Positions 55,685-64,000 of a stretch of 64,000 nt of DNA are shown here, piece after piece. The notes under the pieces were generated by a model. It worked only from the letters and a program-made list of their open reading frames with translations. It was not told the DNA's origin and did not search any database. The stretch is from assembly GCF_000340215.1 (NCBI RefSeq), contig NW_006921534.1:2143248-2207247 (forward strand). Direction: 5' to 3'. Source of the DNA: Pseudocercospora fijiensis CIRAD86 (Eukaryota; Ascomycota; Dothideomycetes; Mycosphaerellales; Mycosphaerellaceae). How positions within the stretch are numbered: the stretch's first letter is position 1; every line of letters starts with the position of its first letter. Position numbers and translations under genes: made by a program.

Positions 55685-56665
55685 ATGGTATGGTTTTGGT
55701 TCAAAGCATCCAGCGTCCAGCCTGAGCCCGAGCCCGAGCCTTCAAGTAAAACTCTTCACAAAGCCCAGGTGGCAAGAGACACGTCTATCGAACGATACCA
55801 TAATAAGATCAGGGATCTTCAAGAAAGCTTGGTGCTCGCCGAGCGAGAAGTGAACGAAGCGTACAGGGAAAACGGCAGCCTCCGGCGTGCAAACAGCACT
55901 CTCGAGCTGAATCTCAACAAGGAGCATGAGGTGAACAAGCAGCTTTGCCAAGAAATTCAGGCTTCGGAAAAGCGTCAACAAGAGCTTCGCAAGTGCGCTG
56001 ATTCTGTGCGAAGTTTGTTGAAGAGAGCAAACTATGAGCTCGAAATCCTCAAAATCGACAAATACCGCAAAGGCCACCGATGGATCACCGCAGTCCAAAG
56101 CAACTGCCTTCTGTCTCAGCAGCGAGACTGGTTCCAAGCCACGAGAGACCAGGACAAGTCGGGCTACGCTAAGCTCCAGGCGCAGAAAAACAGGACGTTG
56201 TGGAGATTGACCACATCTCTCTCGAAGCTCGCACTTCAGAACGACCAGCTAAAGCTCCGCGTCAAAGAACTGAACAAGGCTTTCCAGACGAAGTTTGAGC
56301 CTGGTATTGAGCTTGCCGTCGCAAGAGAGAAGCTTTCGGGAGCAAGACAGAAGATTCGGGTTCTGGAAGCTGAAAAGCTCGCCCTCCTCGCCATGGACAA
56401 GAAAGCCACTGACCTAGAGTTCTCACTGCGGCAGGAACTCGGGCAGGAGAAGACCCGAGCCTCGAGGTTGGAAGGTGCTTGGAAAGATGCGGCGTGGTTG
56501 TTGGATGGAGATTGGCGATATGTGGATAAACAGTCGCTACGCGGAATTTTGAAGCCCCTTGTGGAAAGCGGTGCGATAACGTTTGAGAGAGCTGAAATAG
56601 TGACAGTTGAAATTATCGGATATATGTGGTCACCGGATGGAAACCATCGACCATTGTCTTCCTAA
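55685..56665 (+). CDS. Coiled-coil protein, 326 aa
   Basis: I start at ATG 55685 (MVWFWFKAS), after which a short Pro/Glu repeat (QPEPEPEPSS) leads into a long charged helix (about residues 30-240) rich in Glu/Lys/Arg/Leu with heptad spacing. The last 80 residues look more globular, with AAWLLDGDWRYVDK and a final GYMWSPDGN segment. It has no signal peptide or membrane span. The upstream in-frame ATG at 55517 is possible. The family is not recognised. It is the third coiled-coil locus in a row on the plus strand and is convergent with the PP2C gene. Confidence 0.72.
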   Translation: MVWFWFKASSVQPEPEPEPSSKTLHKAQVARDTSIERYHNKIRDLQESLVLAEREVNEAYRENGSLRRANSTLELNLNKEHEVNKQLCQEIQASEKRQQELRKCADSVRSLLKRANYELEILKIDKYRKGHRWITAVQSNCLLSQQRDWFQATRDQDKSGYAKLQAQKNRTLWRLTTSLSKLALQNDQLKLRVKELNKAFQTKFEPGIELAVAREKLSGARQKIRVLEAEKLALLAMDKKATDLEFSLRQELGQEKTRASRLEGAWKDAAWLLDGDWRYVDKQSLRGILKPLVESGAITFERAEIVTVEIIGYMWSPDGNHRPLSS

Positions 56666-56808
56666 GGTTGGTGGCATCGTGGCTTGAACCTGGGGCACGA
56701 CATAGAGCTGGACCAGAAGTATAGACAGAGAACGTGATGAATTCATCCAAGAAGATTTTGCAGGTCTCGTTTCACGCAGATGTCCTAGATGACCAGAGTT
56801 CGTCAATA

Positions 56809-58500
56809 CTATTGCCGCCTCGCTCTAGGATCGTCAGCTTCCCGCTTCCGGTAATCTCTCTGCTCTTTCGTGCCAAGACTTCCACCTCCGCCTTCGTTCC
56901 TTCTCTCCCAGCCACCGAGGCGAACGACCAAGGCAGTTGCATTATCCGCATCGCCCGCAGTCTCAACGGCAAAGCTGACCAAATCTTTCGAGGCCTGATC
57001 AGGCGTCTTCGCTTCTTTCACAATATCGACAATCTCTTGGTCCTCGAGATGGCCAGACACGCCATCGGAGACGAGCACGATGAATGCGTACCCTGCTGGG
57101 GGAATCTCCACAGTAGTGAGCTGCGGCTCGGCTGAGACGCCGATGCGTTTGCTGCCAATGTCGCCAAATGCACGAGTGTTTGCCAGCCCCAGGACTCTTT
57201 CCTCGCCGAAGCTATCTGTGACGAAGGAGGCAGCATATCTTCGAAGTCGACTGGCCTCGGTCGGCATGGAAGGGTGATGATTAGCCGTGATCGGCACAGC
57301 GGCTCCGTCGCTCGTGCGGCACAGTAGGATCCTGGTATCTCCAACATGCGCTGCTATGAGCGTGCATGGACTGTTCGGGTGCCAGAAGGGAGTTGGCGTG
57401 GGAGTTGAGACCAGTGCTACCGACGCTGTCGAGCCTCCTTTGAATCGCGTGCTGCCACCAATTGCCTCATCAAGGTCAGGCGAGGAGCCTCGCGGCGCTG
57501 GTCTTCTTCGCAAATTTTGCGAGGCTTCCCGATCAGGATGGAAAAGCATGTCCTCATCATTGAGCGGACGATCGTCCATGACAGGGTCGTTCATCGAGGA
57601 TAATCTCTCGCGAAGTGTTGCTTCCTGTGAGCCTGCATCTTTGCTGTGTTTTGCTGCCTGGGCAGTCGTGAAATCTAAATCTGCCTTCAAGAAGGCGTAC
57701 GTGAGGACCGTCTCGATAGAACTATTGTTACTCGCAGACGCTTCGCCTTCTCCAGACACAGCTGGAAAGTACTCTGGCTTGAATCTTTTGAAGTAGCCAC
57801 CAACGGTCTCTTTCCACGAGCTCACGAGGCTCTTCTGTAAGTCCTCTGGATCCTGCTCACCCATAATGCCGCCGTCCGAGTAATAGACATCCTGTCCGTC
57901 TTCCTTCCGAAGTGTGCTCTCCATGCCGAAGAGGAGAGCTGCCTCCTCAATGTAGCCGTGTAGTCTATCGCGCAAGAACTCTGAGCACTCACTGCCGCCA
58001 TGACCATCGAACACGGCAAAGTAGAAAACCTGTGGGTCGCCGGTGTCTCGAGTGGAAGCTATGCCTTGTGAGATGTCACGCTTGCCGCTTATGCTGACGG
58101 GCTGCTTCTTCGCAAAGGCCGGTATTTCCACCGTTCCAGCTTGATATGTGTCTTCATTGTACGGCCTGCTGCCTCTACTGACACCGGCACCAAAATGATG
58201 CTTTGCACTCTTGAGTGGTATCCGAACGACTGTCGTTTCGCGTGATGGTGCTGTGCTCGGCAGCTGAGAGCTTCTCGGCGAGGGTCCCTCGTGAGGCTTC
58301 GATTGTGACCGCGGCAGCTTATGATGGCTTGGACCTGATTTGTCTGGCGAAAGAGAAGTCGAAGGCAAATGCGTCACGAAGTAGTCGTGGAAGGCTCGTC
58401 TCTGCGCAAGTGTGCTTGGTCTCGGCCGGGTATACTCTAGGTAGCATTTTTGCAGAGCTTGTCGAATCGAATAGGGCGTTCCGTGGTGCCGCATAGCCAT
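56809..58500 (-). CDS. ptc6: PP2C-type protein phosphatase, Ptc6-like
   Basis: This is a complete intronless 563-residue PP2C. The motifs are RPYNEDTY (about 112-119), the metal-binding FDGHGGSE (164-171), GSTA in a GGSTASVALV strand, AHVGDTRILLC, NTRAFGDIGSKR and VSDGVSG. Mg/Mn-binding Asp residues are therefore present. The N-terminus is basic with few acidic residues (MRHHGTPYSIRQALQKCY), compatible with a mitochondrial presequence, which fits Ptc6/Aup1, the yeast mitochondrial phosphatase linked to mitophagy and pyruvate dehydrogenase. Subfamily assignment is from this look and from insert pattern, not from an alignment. Met3 (58494) is an alternative start. The region before it has a TATATATAC sequence at about 58556. 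Confidence 0.88.
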   Translation of the reverse strand: MAMRHHGTPYSIRQALQKCYLEYTRPRPSTLAQRRAFHDYFVTHLPSTSLSPDKSGPSHHKLPRSQSKPHEGPSPRSSQLPSTAPSRETTVVRIPLKSAKHHFGAGVSRGSRPYNEDTYQAGTVEIPAFAKKQPVSISGKRDISQGIASTRDTGDPQVFYFAVFDGHGGSECSEFLRDRLHGYIEEAALLFGMESTLRKEDGQDVYYSDGGIMGEQDPEDLQKSLVSSWKETVGGYFKRFKPEYFPAVSGEGEASASNNSSIETVLTYAFLKADLDFTTAQAAKHSKDAGSQEATLRERLSSMNDPVMDDRPLNDEDMLFHPDREASQNLRRRPAPRGSSPDLDEAIGGSTRFKGGSTASVALVSTPTPTPFWHPNSPCTLIAAHVGDTRILLCRTSDGAAVPITANHHPSMPTEASRLRRYAASFVTDSFGEERVLGLANTRAFGDIGSKRIGVSAEPQLTTVEIPPAGYAFIVLVSDGVSGHLEDQEIVDIVKEAKTPDQASKDLVSFAVETAGDADNATALVVRLGGWERRNEGGGGSLGTKEQRDYRKREADDPRARRQ

Positions 58501-59235
58501 GACAAGAGATAGGGGATTCGGGCTCCTCTCAACGCGCCGGGCGCCCTAGAGGTCTATGTATATATACTTTGCAGACAAACTAGACATGACGTTGAGCTGT
58601 CACTACCACTGCCACGCGCTGCTACTCAGCACCATTCGGAGTCTAAAGCGCAGCGCAGGACATCCATTGCGGGAAATCGGATCGGATCTGGCCGCCCACG
58701 TGGCTGACGAGGCTGGAATAGAATATTCCTTGTCGCCGAGCATGTCATTTCTCTCCGGCTGTTCTCCTTTCTCACCAACATTCCATTTATCCAAACATCC
58801 ATCCGTCACATGCTGTCATGTCTGCTTAGCCTGCACTCCACAGTGAGAATGCTTGCCGCCCAGGAGTATCTCGCTAACGAACCACGGCACAAGCATAGCA
58901 GTGCGACCGTTGCAGGCTGCCGCACGCAGACGCCAGAAGAGCTTGTGGAACATGGACTTCTGAGACATCAGTTCCAGTCAATCGCGCAAGACGGAATTAC
59001 GAGTGAACAGCACAATAAATAGTGAATGGCTGCGCATTTACGGTAGGTATCGTGAATGTAAGCTGGTTCTGCTTCTCCCTAGCATCAGAAGGAGCACGCG
59101 CCTTGCTTCATGCCTGCAACCCAACTTTGCAAACACGTTAAGGCACTAGGCACCTCGGCTGGTCCGCAAAATCATCATCTTTCCCCCGAGCGCAAAGACT
59201 CCAAACCTTTAACCATACCCCTCGAGGCAAGCAAA
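58501..59235. other. Divergent promoter region, PP2C / LPMO
   Basis: 735 bases. A TATA-like run near 58556-58566 lies about 60 bases upstream of the PP2C start on the minus strand. The open frame reaching up to 59110 on the plus strand is leader sequence of the LPMO gene. No other gene is seen. Confidence 0.4.
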
Positions 59236-60071
59236 ATGATGCCCTCGCTCGCCAGCGCTCTTTTCGCGAATCTCGGTCTCGCCTCGCTGGCAAGAGCACA
59301 CATGATGCTCGCGTACCCAGCGCCATTTAATGGCTCTAACAACCCGCACCGCACTACGCCACCCGATGTGTATCTACAGTATCCATACGACTGCTGTGGC
59401 GAGAACGATCGGTGGTCATATCCCTGTAAGAATACCACCTAAGCGAGCCATGTGACGGTCTGTCACTGACGGTTCTAGGTCGTGGCTACGAGAAGCTCCT
59501 AGACACGCCTGATGGTGCTCCGACAGCGACCTGGAAGGCAGGAACCATAGCATACTGGAACATGACCGGCATCGGCAATCACTACGGCGGTTCGTGTCAA
59601 GTCGGCTTCTCTGTTGACAAGGGCAAAACGTTCCGCGTCGCCACAAGCTATGAAGGCAATTGTCCACACCGCAATCAGCCCAGCAGCGGAACACAGGGCC
59701 AGAACTTCGAGTTCAGAGTTCCGAGCGACCTGGACATCGGCGTACAGCTCTTCGCGTGGATCTGGTACAATCGCGAACAGGAGCTGAACATGAACTGCGC
59801 GGCTGTCAACATCACACCGGCAGAGCCTCAGACTTATTCCGCCAAAATGCCTCGCGCGGTTTCGTATGGGTCTCGACCACTTATGTTCGTCGCGGATGAC
59901 GGCAATGACTGCCAAACACCTCATGCGACTGCAGAGCTCAAATATCCTTTTCCTGGGCCGGATGTGGTCTCTGGCGATGGCGTCTATCCGCTGCAGTATC
60001 CAGAGGGCAGCTGCAGTCCTGACAAGATGCTAGCTAAGCAGAGCTATGCAGGAGCAGTCAGAAGTGACTGA
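59236..60071 (+). CDS. AA11-like lytic polysaccharide monooxygenase, 260 aa
   Basis: Two exons: 59236-59425 and 59479-60071, with a 53 bp GT-AG intron (CTGAC branch point). The signal peptide ends LARA, exposing His22 (HMMLAYPAPF), the mature N-terminal His of LPMOs. The second copper His is His98 in NHYGGSCQVGF. The remaining pattern (YPCRGY, EGNCPHRN, AWIWYNREQELNMNCAAVNIT) follows family AA11, copper enzymes that oxidatively cleave chitin. The Tyr just before MNC in the AA11 signature appears as Asn here; its role would need a structure check. Cysteines are consistent with disulphides. The protein should be secreted. Confidence 0.8.
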
Positions 60072-61955
60072 GAAGATTGCATTCTGTAGTCTTTTTTGGA
60101 AGCTGCAGCCGGTGTAGAACTGTGGGAAGCGTGTATACCTAGATTTTCGGAAGTGGCCGAGGGACTCCGACCTTGGGAGAAGTGATGATTGCAGAAATGA
60201 TAGGCTCTTGGAAGTGGTTTTGACAAGCATCATACATGCATCACCATCCAAAAGTCATTCGGCTCCTCACATTCGTGCTTTGTGCAGCTCACCCAAGATT
60301 CTGCCATGTTGATTGCGCGGCCTTGGCACTTTGGGGACCCGTGCGAGATTGCCTCGGAAAGCGATATCCTAGGACTGCGTGCCCTTTCAACTCGTTCTCT
60401 TTCTCCAAATCATCCTCGATAGACTACACTTGCGATCAAGCATCCTCAAGCTGGGCGGCGCACATGCCCCCAACGGCATCAGCGGTAAGATGACAGCCAA
60501 GACTTTTGCTGAGCGAATTGCAGCACGATAACCCAGGAACCAAACCTCTAAGAGGTCCACGAACTACTTCCTGCGTCGAAACGAGCCATTGGAGCCATGT
60601 TATGGTATTGTACGAGCGAGAAGCAAAAGTGCCCTCGACACAATGGCATCTTTTCGATTTAATGCCGCCATGGCACGTCGTGCTTCGAGTTGACGTGAGC
60701 TATGAAAGGAATATTCATCTTGCATGGCTACTAGCTACATGATGCTGCGTTTTCTCGCAATGCCGTCCAAGAAGAGCCAAGCCACTTGCACGGTGCGACC
60801 TTCGACAGCGCAAATTCTTTCCGGTGGTCAGGCATAATTGACTAGACTCAGAAGGAAAGGTCGCCATTCTGACTGGTACAGACCGCGGTTCTAGCGATTG
60901 GTAATTACCTCGCTATGCTGGTTGCAATTGAGACTTGGCTCAACGGGCGATCCGGACAACACATCTACATGCACAGGATCGAGCTCGGAATTTCATGCGA
61001 GTTTTCGAGAAAGAGTTGCCCACTTCTCGGCAAGATTTCGCCATAGGTCGAGCCAAACAATGCACAGCTGTACTTCAGACAGCATATGGAGGCAATCTTC
61101 GACTCCATACTCCACTTTGGAGATCGTTAGAGCTTCACACATTATTTGCTTGGCTGCTTCAGCGGCTCCCCGTGTGAAGGGCTAAACGCCTGTGGCAAAG
61201 CCCAAGCAAGATTTTTGCCATGGCCTCATGACTGCCAATGCGATTGACGCGTCAGTCCGCGGCCTGGGCTGCCAGGTAGTGGAAAGGTGTGTCCCGGACT
61301 TGCTTGGCAAGCACGTTTCGGCCGCATCTTAGGTTCAGCTCACCTCTCGCCCCTGTAGCCAAGACGATTTTGTGGGGAAGATCTGTTTTGGAGATCCTTT
61401 GTGGAAAATCATAGACGTCACCTTACTTCAACCACGGCTTGTGTGTTACGATGCACAACAACACACGGAAACGAACCATGGCCACTATGCAACTGCTTGC
61501 TGTTCCACCAAGAGCTCATGGAGCTTCGGGATTCTGCCAGTGATGAAGCTGTGAAATCAATCCAGCATCTGGCTGTCCAGGGTACACAAACATCTACCCC
61601 TCTGTGATGACTTCTTTGAAACAATACCTGCAGGATCTTGACAGCTCAATGGACTACTGTGATGACTCGTGGGATCGGGAAAAGCTAGCCGACGCGGGAA
61701 AACGCCATTGATCCTTGACAATGGCAAAAGGCAGGCTGTGCACAATGCTCTGGACGAATGAACGGCACGCTCACTGCTACAAGCTTCGGGAGACTCTGCC
61801 ATAGAGCTCCACTATATCGTGGCCCACGTCAGGCGAGGTTGCTCTAGTCTGGCAGCATGTTTTGATAAGTAAGAGAGAGCGCCTGGTAAGTTGCGGATCT
61901 GTCAGCTACCTCAGGTCAAGTGCTTCCCTTCATCTCTTTCCCAAAATAAGACAAG
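60072..61955. other. 1.9 kb gap with possible ankyrin-like debris
   Basis: No intact gene. On the minus strand around 61190-61400 a frame reads GRNVLAKQVRDTPFHYLAA, followed in another frame by GSHEAMAKILLGL, both reminiscent of ankyrin-repeat helices; the frames then break. This could be a worn-out ankyrin gene, but the match is short and imperfect. The last 100 bases before 61956 are leader sequence of the fasciclin gene. Confidence 0.3.
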
Positions 61956-63260
61956 ATGCAATTCAAGACACTCGTCACTGCGGCTGCTGTCGCTTCTCTC
62001 TCATCAGCACAGCAGACCCCAAACCTCACTGCCGCCCTCAACAGCACTGAGGAGCTGTCCATCCTCAATAGCTTGCTAGGCGAGAACCCAGATTGTAAGT
62101 CTGTTTAGACCCATGAGACATACTGACCTTTTCACTAACTGTGTCAGTGGTTGCAACTCTTGCCAATGCCTCCAACATTACGATCTTCGCGCCTAGAAAC
62201 TCTGCTCTCCAGCCATTGGCTCAAAATGAGGAATTCACCGCATTGCAAGCCATGCCAGGCTACCTCGCTGCGTTCTTGAGCTACCACGTCTTCAATGGCA
62301 CTGTCTACGCTGCCAACATCTCCGAAACACCAATATTCCCCCACTCTCTGCTCACCAACGAGTCCTTCACCAATGTAACTGGTGGCCAAGTCGCAAAAGT
62401 ACGAGCACAAGATGACACTGTCACGGTCTCCTCTGGCCTCGGCTTCACTGCAAATGTAACCACGGCCGACGTTAATATCACCAATGGTGTTGTCCACATC
62501 GTCGACAACATTCTGTATATCCCACCAAACGCATCTACTGTTGCACTTGCTGCCGGCCTTACTGCTCTTGCTGGCGCGCTTGAGGCTACCAACCTGACTG
62601 ACACCATTGATTCGGCCACTGTAAGCTCAAAGCTTCGCGACATCGTTTCGAGCATTATCTAACATTTTACAGGACATCACCATCTTTGCACCAGCGAATG
62701 AGGCTTTCGAGGCCATCGGCTCTGCACTTAGCAACCTGACTGCTGAGCAGGCTGCTGCAATCCTCCAATACCACGTTATCAACGGCACCGTCGCATACTC
62801 TAGCCTTCTGTCCAACGGCACCAGCGTCGACTCCTCTTCTGGTCAGCCATTGAATATCACCATCGATGATGGTGAAGTGTTCGTCAACCAGGCCCGCGTC
62901 ATTGCCGCCGACGTTCTCCTTGCCAACGGTGTGCTTCACGTCATTGACTCCGTCCTGAACCCCAACTCCACCCTCGCCGCCAACCCAGATGACGACAACC
63001 CAGTTGTTGCCTACTCTGGCGCCAGCTCAGGCATGGTTCCATACACCTCCGGCGTTCCCACTCCAACTGGCACCAGCATGATCGTTACCACAACGGACGC
63101 GGTCGCCGAGGGATACACTACTGCCCCAAGTGATGCGCTTAGCTCTGCGAGCCAATCTGCAGCTGATGCTACCTCCTCCGCAGGTGCCGCTCAAGTCACT
63201 GGTGCTATCGGTGCTGCTGCACTTTTCGGTGGTGCTGCTTACCTTGCTGCGCAGATGTAA
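61956..63260 (+). CDS. Fasciclin (FAS1) domain protein, GPI-anchor-like, 399 aa
   Basis: Three exons: 61956-62094, 62148-62620, 62673-63260, separated by 53 bp and 52 bp introns with branch-point CTAAC-like sites. Phases agree and give 399 residues. A signal peptide (KTLVTAAAVASLSSAQ) precedes two FAS1 domains: the first has NITIFAPRNSAL and NGVVHIVDNIL, the second DITIFAPANEAF and NGVLHVIDSVL, the characteristic H1 and H2 boxes. Many N-glycosylation sequons are present. The Ser/Thr/Ala-rich tail ends in a hydrophobic stretch (AALFGGAAYLAA), as for GPI attachment. It is likely a cell-surface adhesion-type glycoprotein; exact function unknown. Confidence 0.92.
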
Positions 63261-63847
63261 AGATGTGCGTTGCGGAATAAGTGATATTAACTCAGTATTA
63301 GCTGAAGTTGGGAAGGATACGGGAATTGTGGAGTCGGCGGTTCGTTGTAGCTCCACCGCTTTACTTCCACAGAAAATCTTATGAACAGTACGAAAAAGGG
63401 CGAAGGAGATGGAGAAGTAATGTATGATGAACGAACATGAAGTATACGATCAACAGATTTCATTGAAAAGAATTTGTACAGTCGCTGTCCTTTCGCGTCC
63501 ATTTAGAACCGCGTATGTAATGAATGAGTCTGGACATGGAGCTCTGCCTTTGCCATTTGAGTTGAGCAACGGCAGAAGAGGACCTCAAAAGATAAAACAT
63601 CCCCAATTTCTAAACTGTTCAATAACATACCTTTTGGTGGGTTGATCCCATCTCTTGAAGGCCTCCACATCTTCCGCTATACTGCGGAACAAGTCCGGCA
63701 TTTGATCACATGGTATGGCCATCGTTTCCGTTCTGTGTGACCAAACTCCGCACTCTCCTCTCTGTACTATAGTACATGTGTGTCAAGTATACCTATAGCT
63801 GTGGTGAGTATGCAGCATTCCAAAACCTCCTTCACAGCTTCGACACC
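63261..63847. other. Intergenic with shared promoter of maleylacetoacetate isomerase
   Basis: A minus-strand ATG at 63722 opens 30 coding-like codons that end at a GTATGT donor (63630), possibly the first exon of a small divergent gene. I could not find a convincing second exon. If real, its start is only 125 bp from the isomerase start. Otherwise the stretch is 3' end of the fasciclin gene and promoter. Confidence 0.3.
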
Positions 63848-64000
63848 ATGAGCGAACTCGGCCTCACGCTCTACACATATTTCCGATCTTCCTGCTCATG
63901 TCGTGTCAGAACAGCTTGTCATCTCAAGGACATTCCACTTGACTACAAGTTCGTTAATCTTGTAGCAGGAGAGCAGAAGGCAGGGCCATATATCGATCAG
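63848..64000 (+). CDS. maiA: Maleylacetoacetate isomerase / zeta-class GST, 5' part only
   Basis: From ATG 63848 the 51 codons to the window edge read MSELGLTLYTYFRSSCSCRV and continue with ACHLKDIPLDYKFVNLVAGEQ, the N-terminal thioredoxin-fold domain of zeta-class glutathione transferases. The SSCSxR motif is the glutathione-binding active-site signature of maleylacetoacetate isomerase. This enzyme acts in the last steps of phenylalanine and tyrosine breakdown, converting maleylacetoacetate to fumarylacetoacetate. The rest of the gene lies beyond the window. Confidence 0.85.
   Translation, partial: MSELGLTLYTYFRSSCSCRVRTACHLKDIPLDYKFVNLVAGEQKAGPYIDQ

Noticed and set aside
57287..57796. Plus-strand frame of 169 codons
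   Set aside because: It is antisense to the PP2C gene.
1..64000. tRNA and rRNA genes
   Set aside because: I saw no convincing tRNA B-box/cloverleaf or rRNA sequence by eye; a dedicated tRNA scan would be needed to exclude them fully.

Overview
The window is nuclear DNA of a filamentous ascomycete. Genes on the right half have short introns of about 48-64 bp with CTAAC/CTGAC-like branch points, and they encode typical fungal proteins (Vac8, Atg33-like, Ptc6-like PP2C, a fasciclin protein, an LPMO-like protein). The left half shows the signature of repeat-induced point mutation (RIP): coding frames stay open except for TAG/TAA where Trp or Gln codons would be, and CpA/TpG steps are largely converted to TpA. 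A dothideomycete is my best guess for the lineage, but that is inference.

Bases 1-31,260 are a transposon graveyard with no live gene. Two minus-strand Ty3/gypsy copies with a chromodomain (A and B) form an LTR-internal-LTR-internal-LTR array. Copy A is split by a second, about 12.1 kb LTR retroelement (4,686-16,787) inserted in its chromodomain coding region. That insertion has 279 bp LTRs and a TTAG target duplication, and copy B supplies the exact empty site. The 12.1 kb element carries gag-protease, pol and a third long reading frame that I do not recognise; a recurrent 25 bp near-palindrome lies between these frames. A degraded PIF/Harbinger-like DDE transposase closes the block. Two N gaps (100 and 400 bases) lie inside it.

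Bases 31,270-34,460 are a transition zone: one small membrane-anchored peptide gene, a small secreted cysteine protein split by an intron, and the wreckage of a SAM methyltransferase, a possible SnoaL/NTF2-like protein and a VOC/glyoxalase protein, next to an intact cytochrome P450. This looks like a decaying catabolic or secondary-metabolite neighbourhood at the edge of heterochromatin.

Bases 34,468-64,000 are ordinary gene-dense euchromatin: P450, Atg33-like mitophagy protein, dienelactone hydrolase family protein, a hypothetical protein, SDR oxidoreductase, DUF1907 (C11orf54-type) protein, a 14-cysteine secreted protein, a long Ser/Thr kinase, Vac8, a small acidic-tailed protein, three consecutive coiled-coil loci (the middle one broken), Ptc6-like PP2C, an AA11-like LPMO, a two-domain FAS1 protein, and the first 51 codons of a zeta-class GST/maleylacetoacetate isomerase running off the right edge. 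Several genes are intron-split; exon boundaries were derived by reading splice sites and protein-family continuity.
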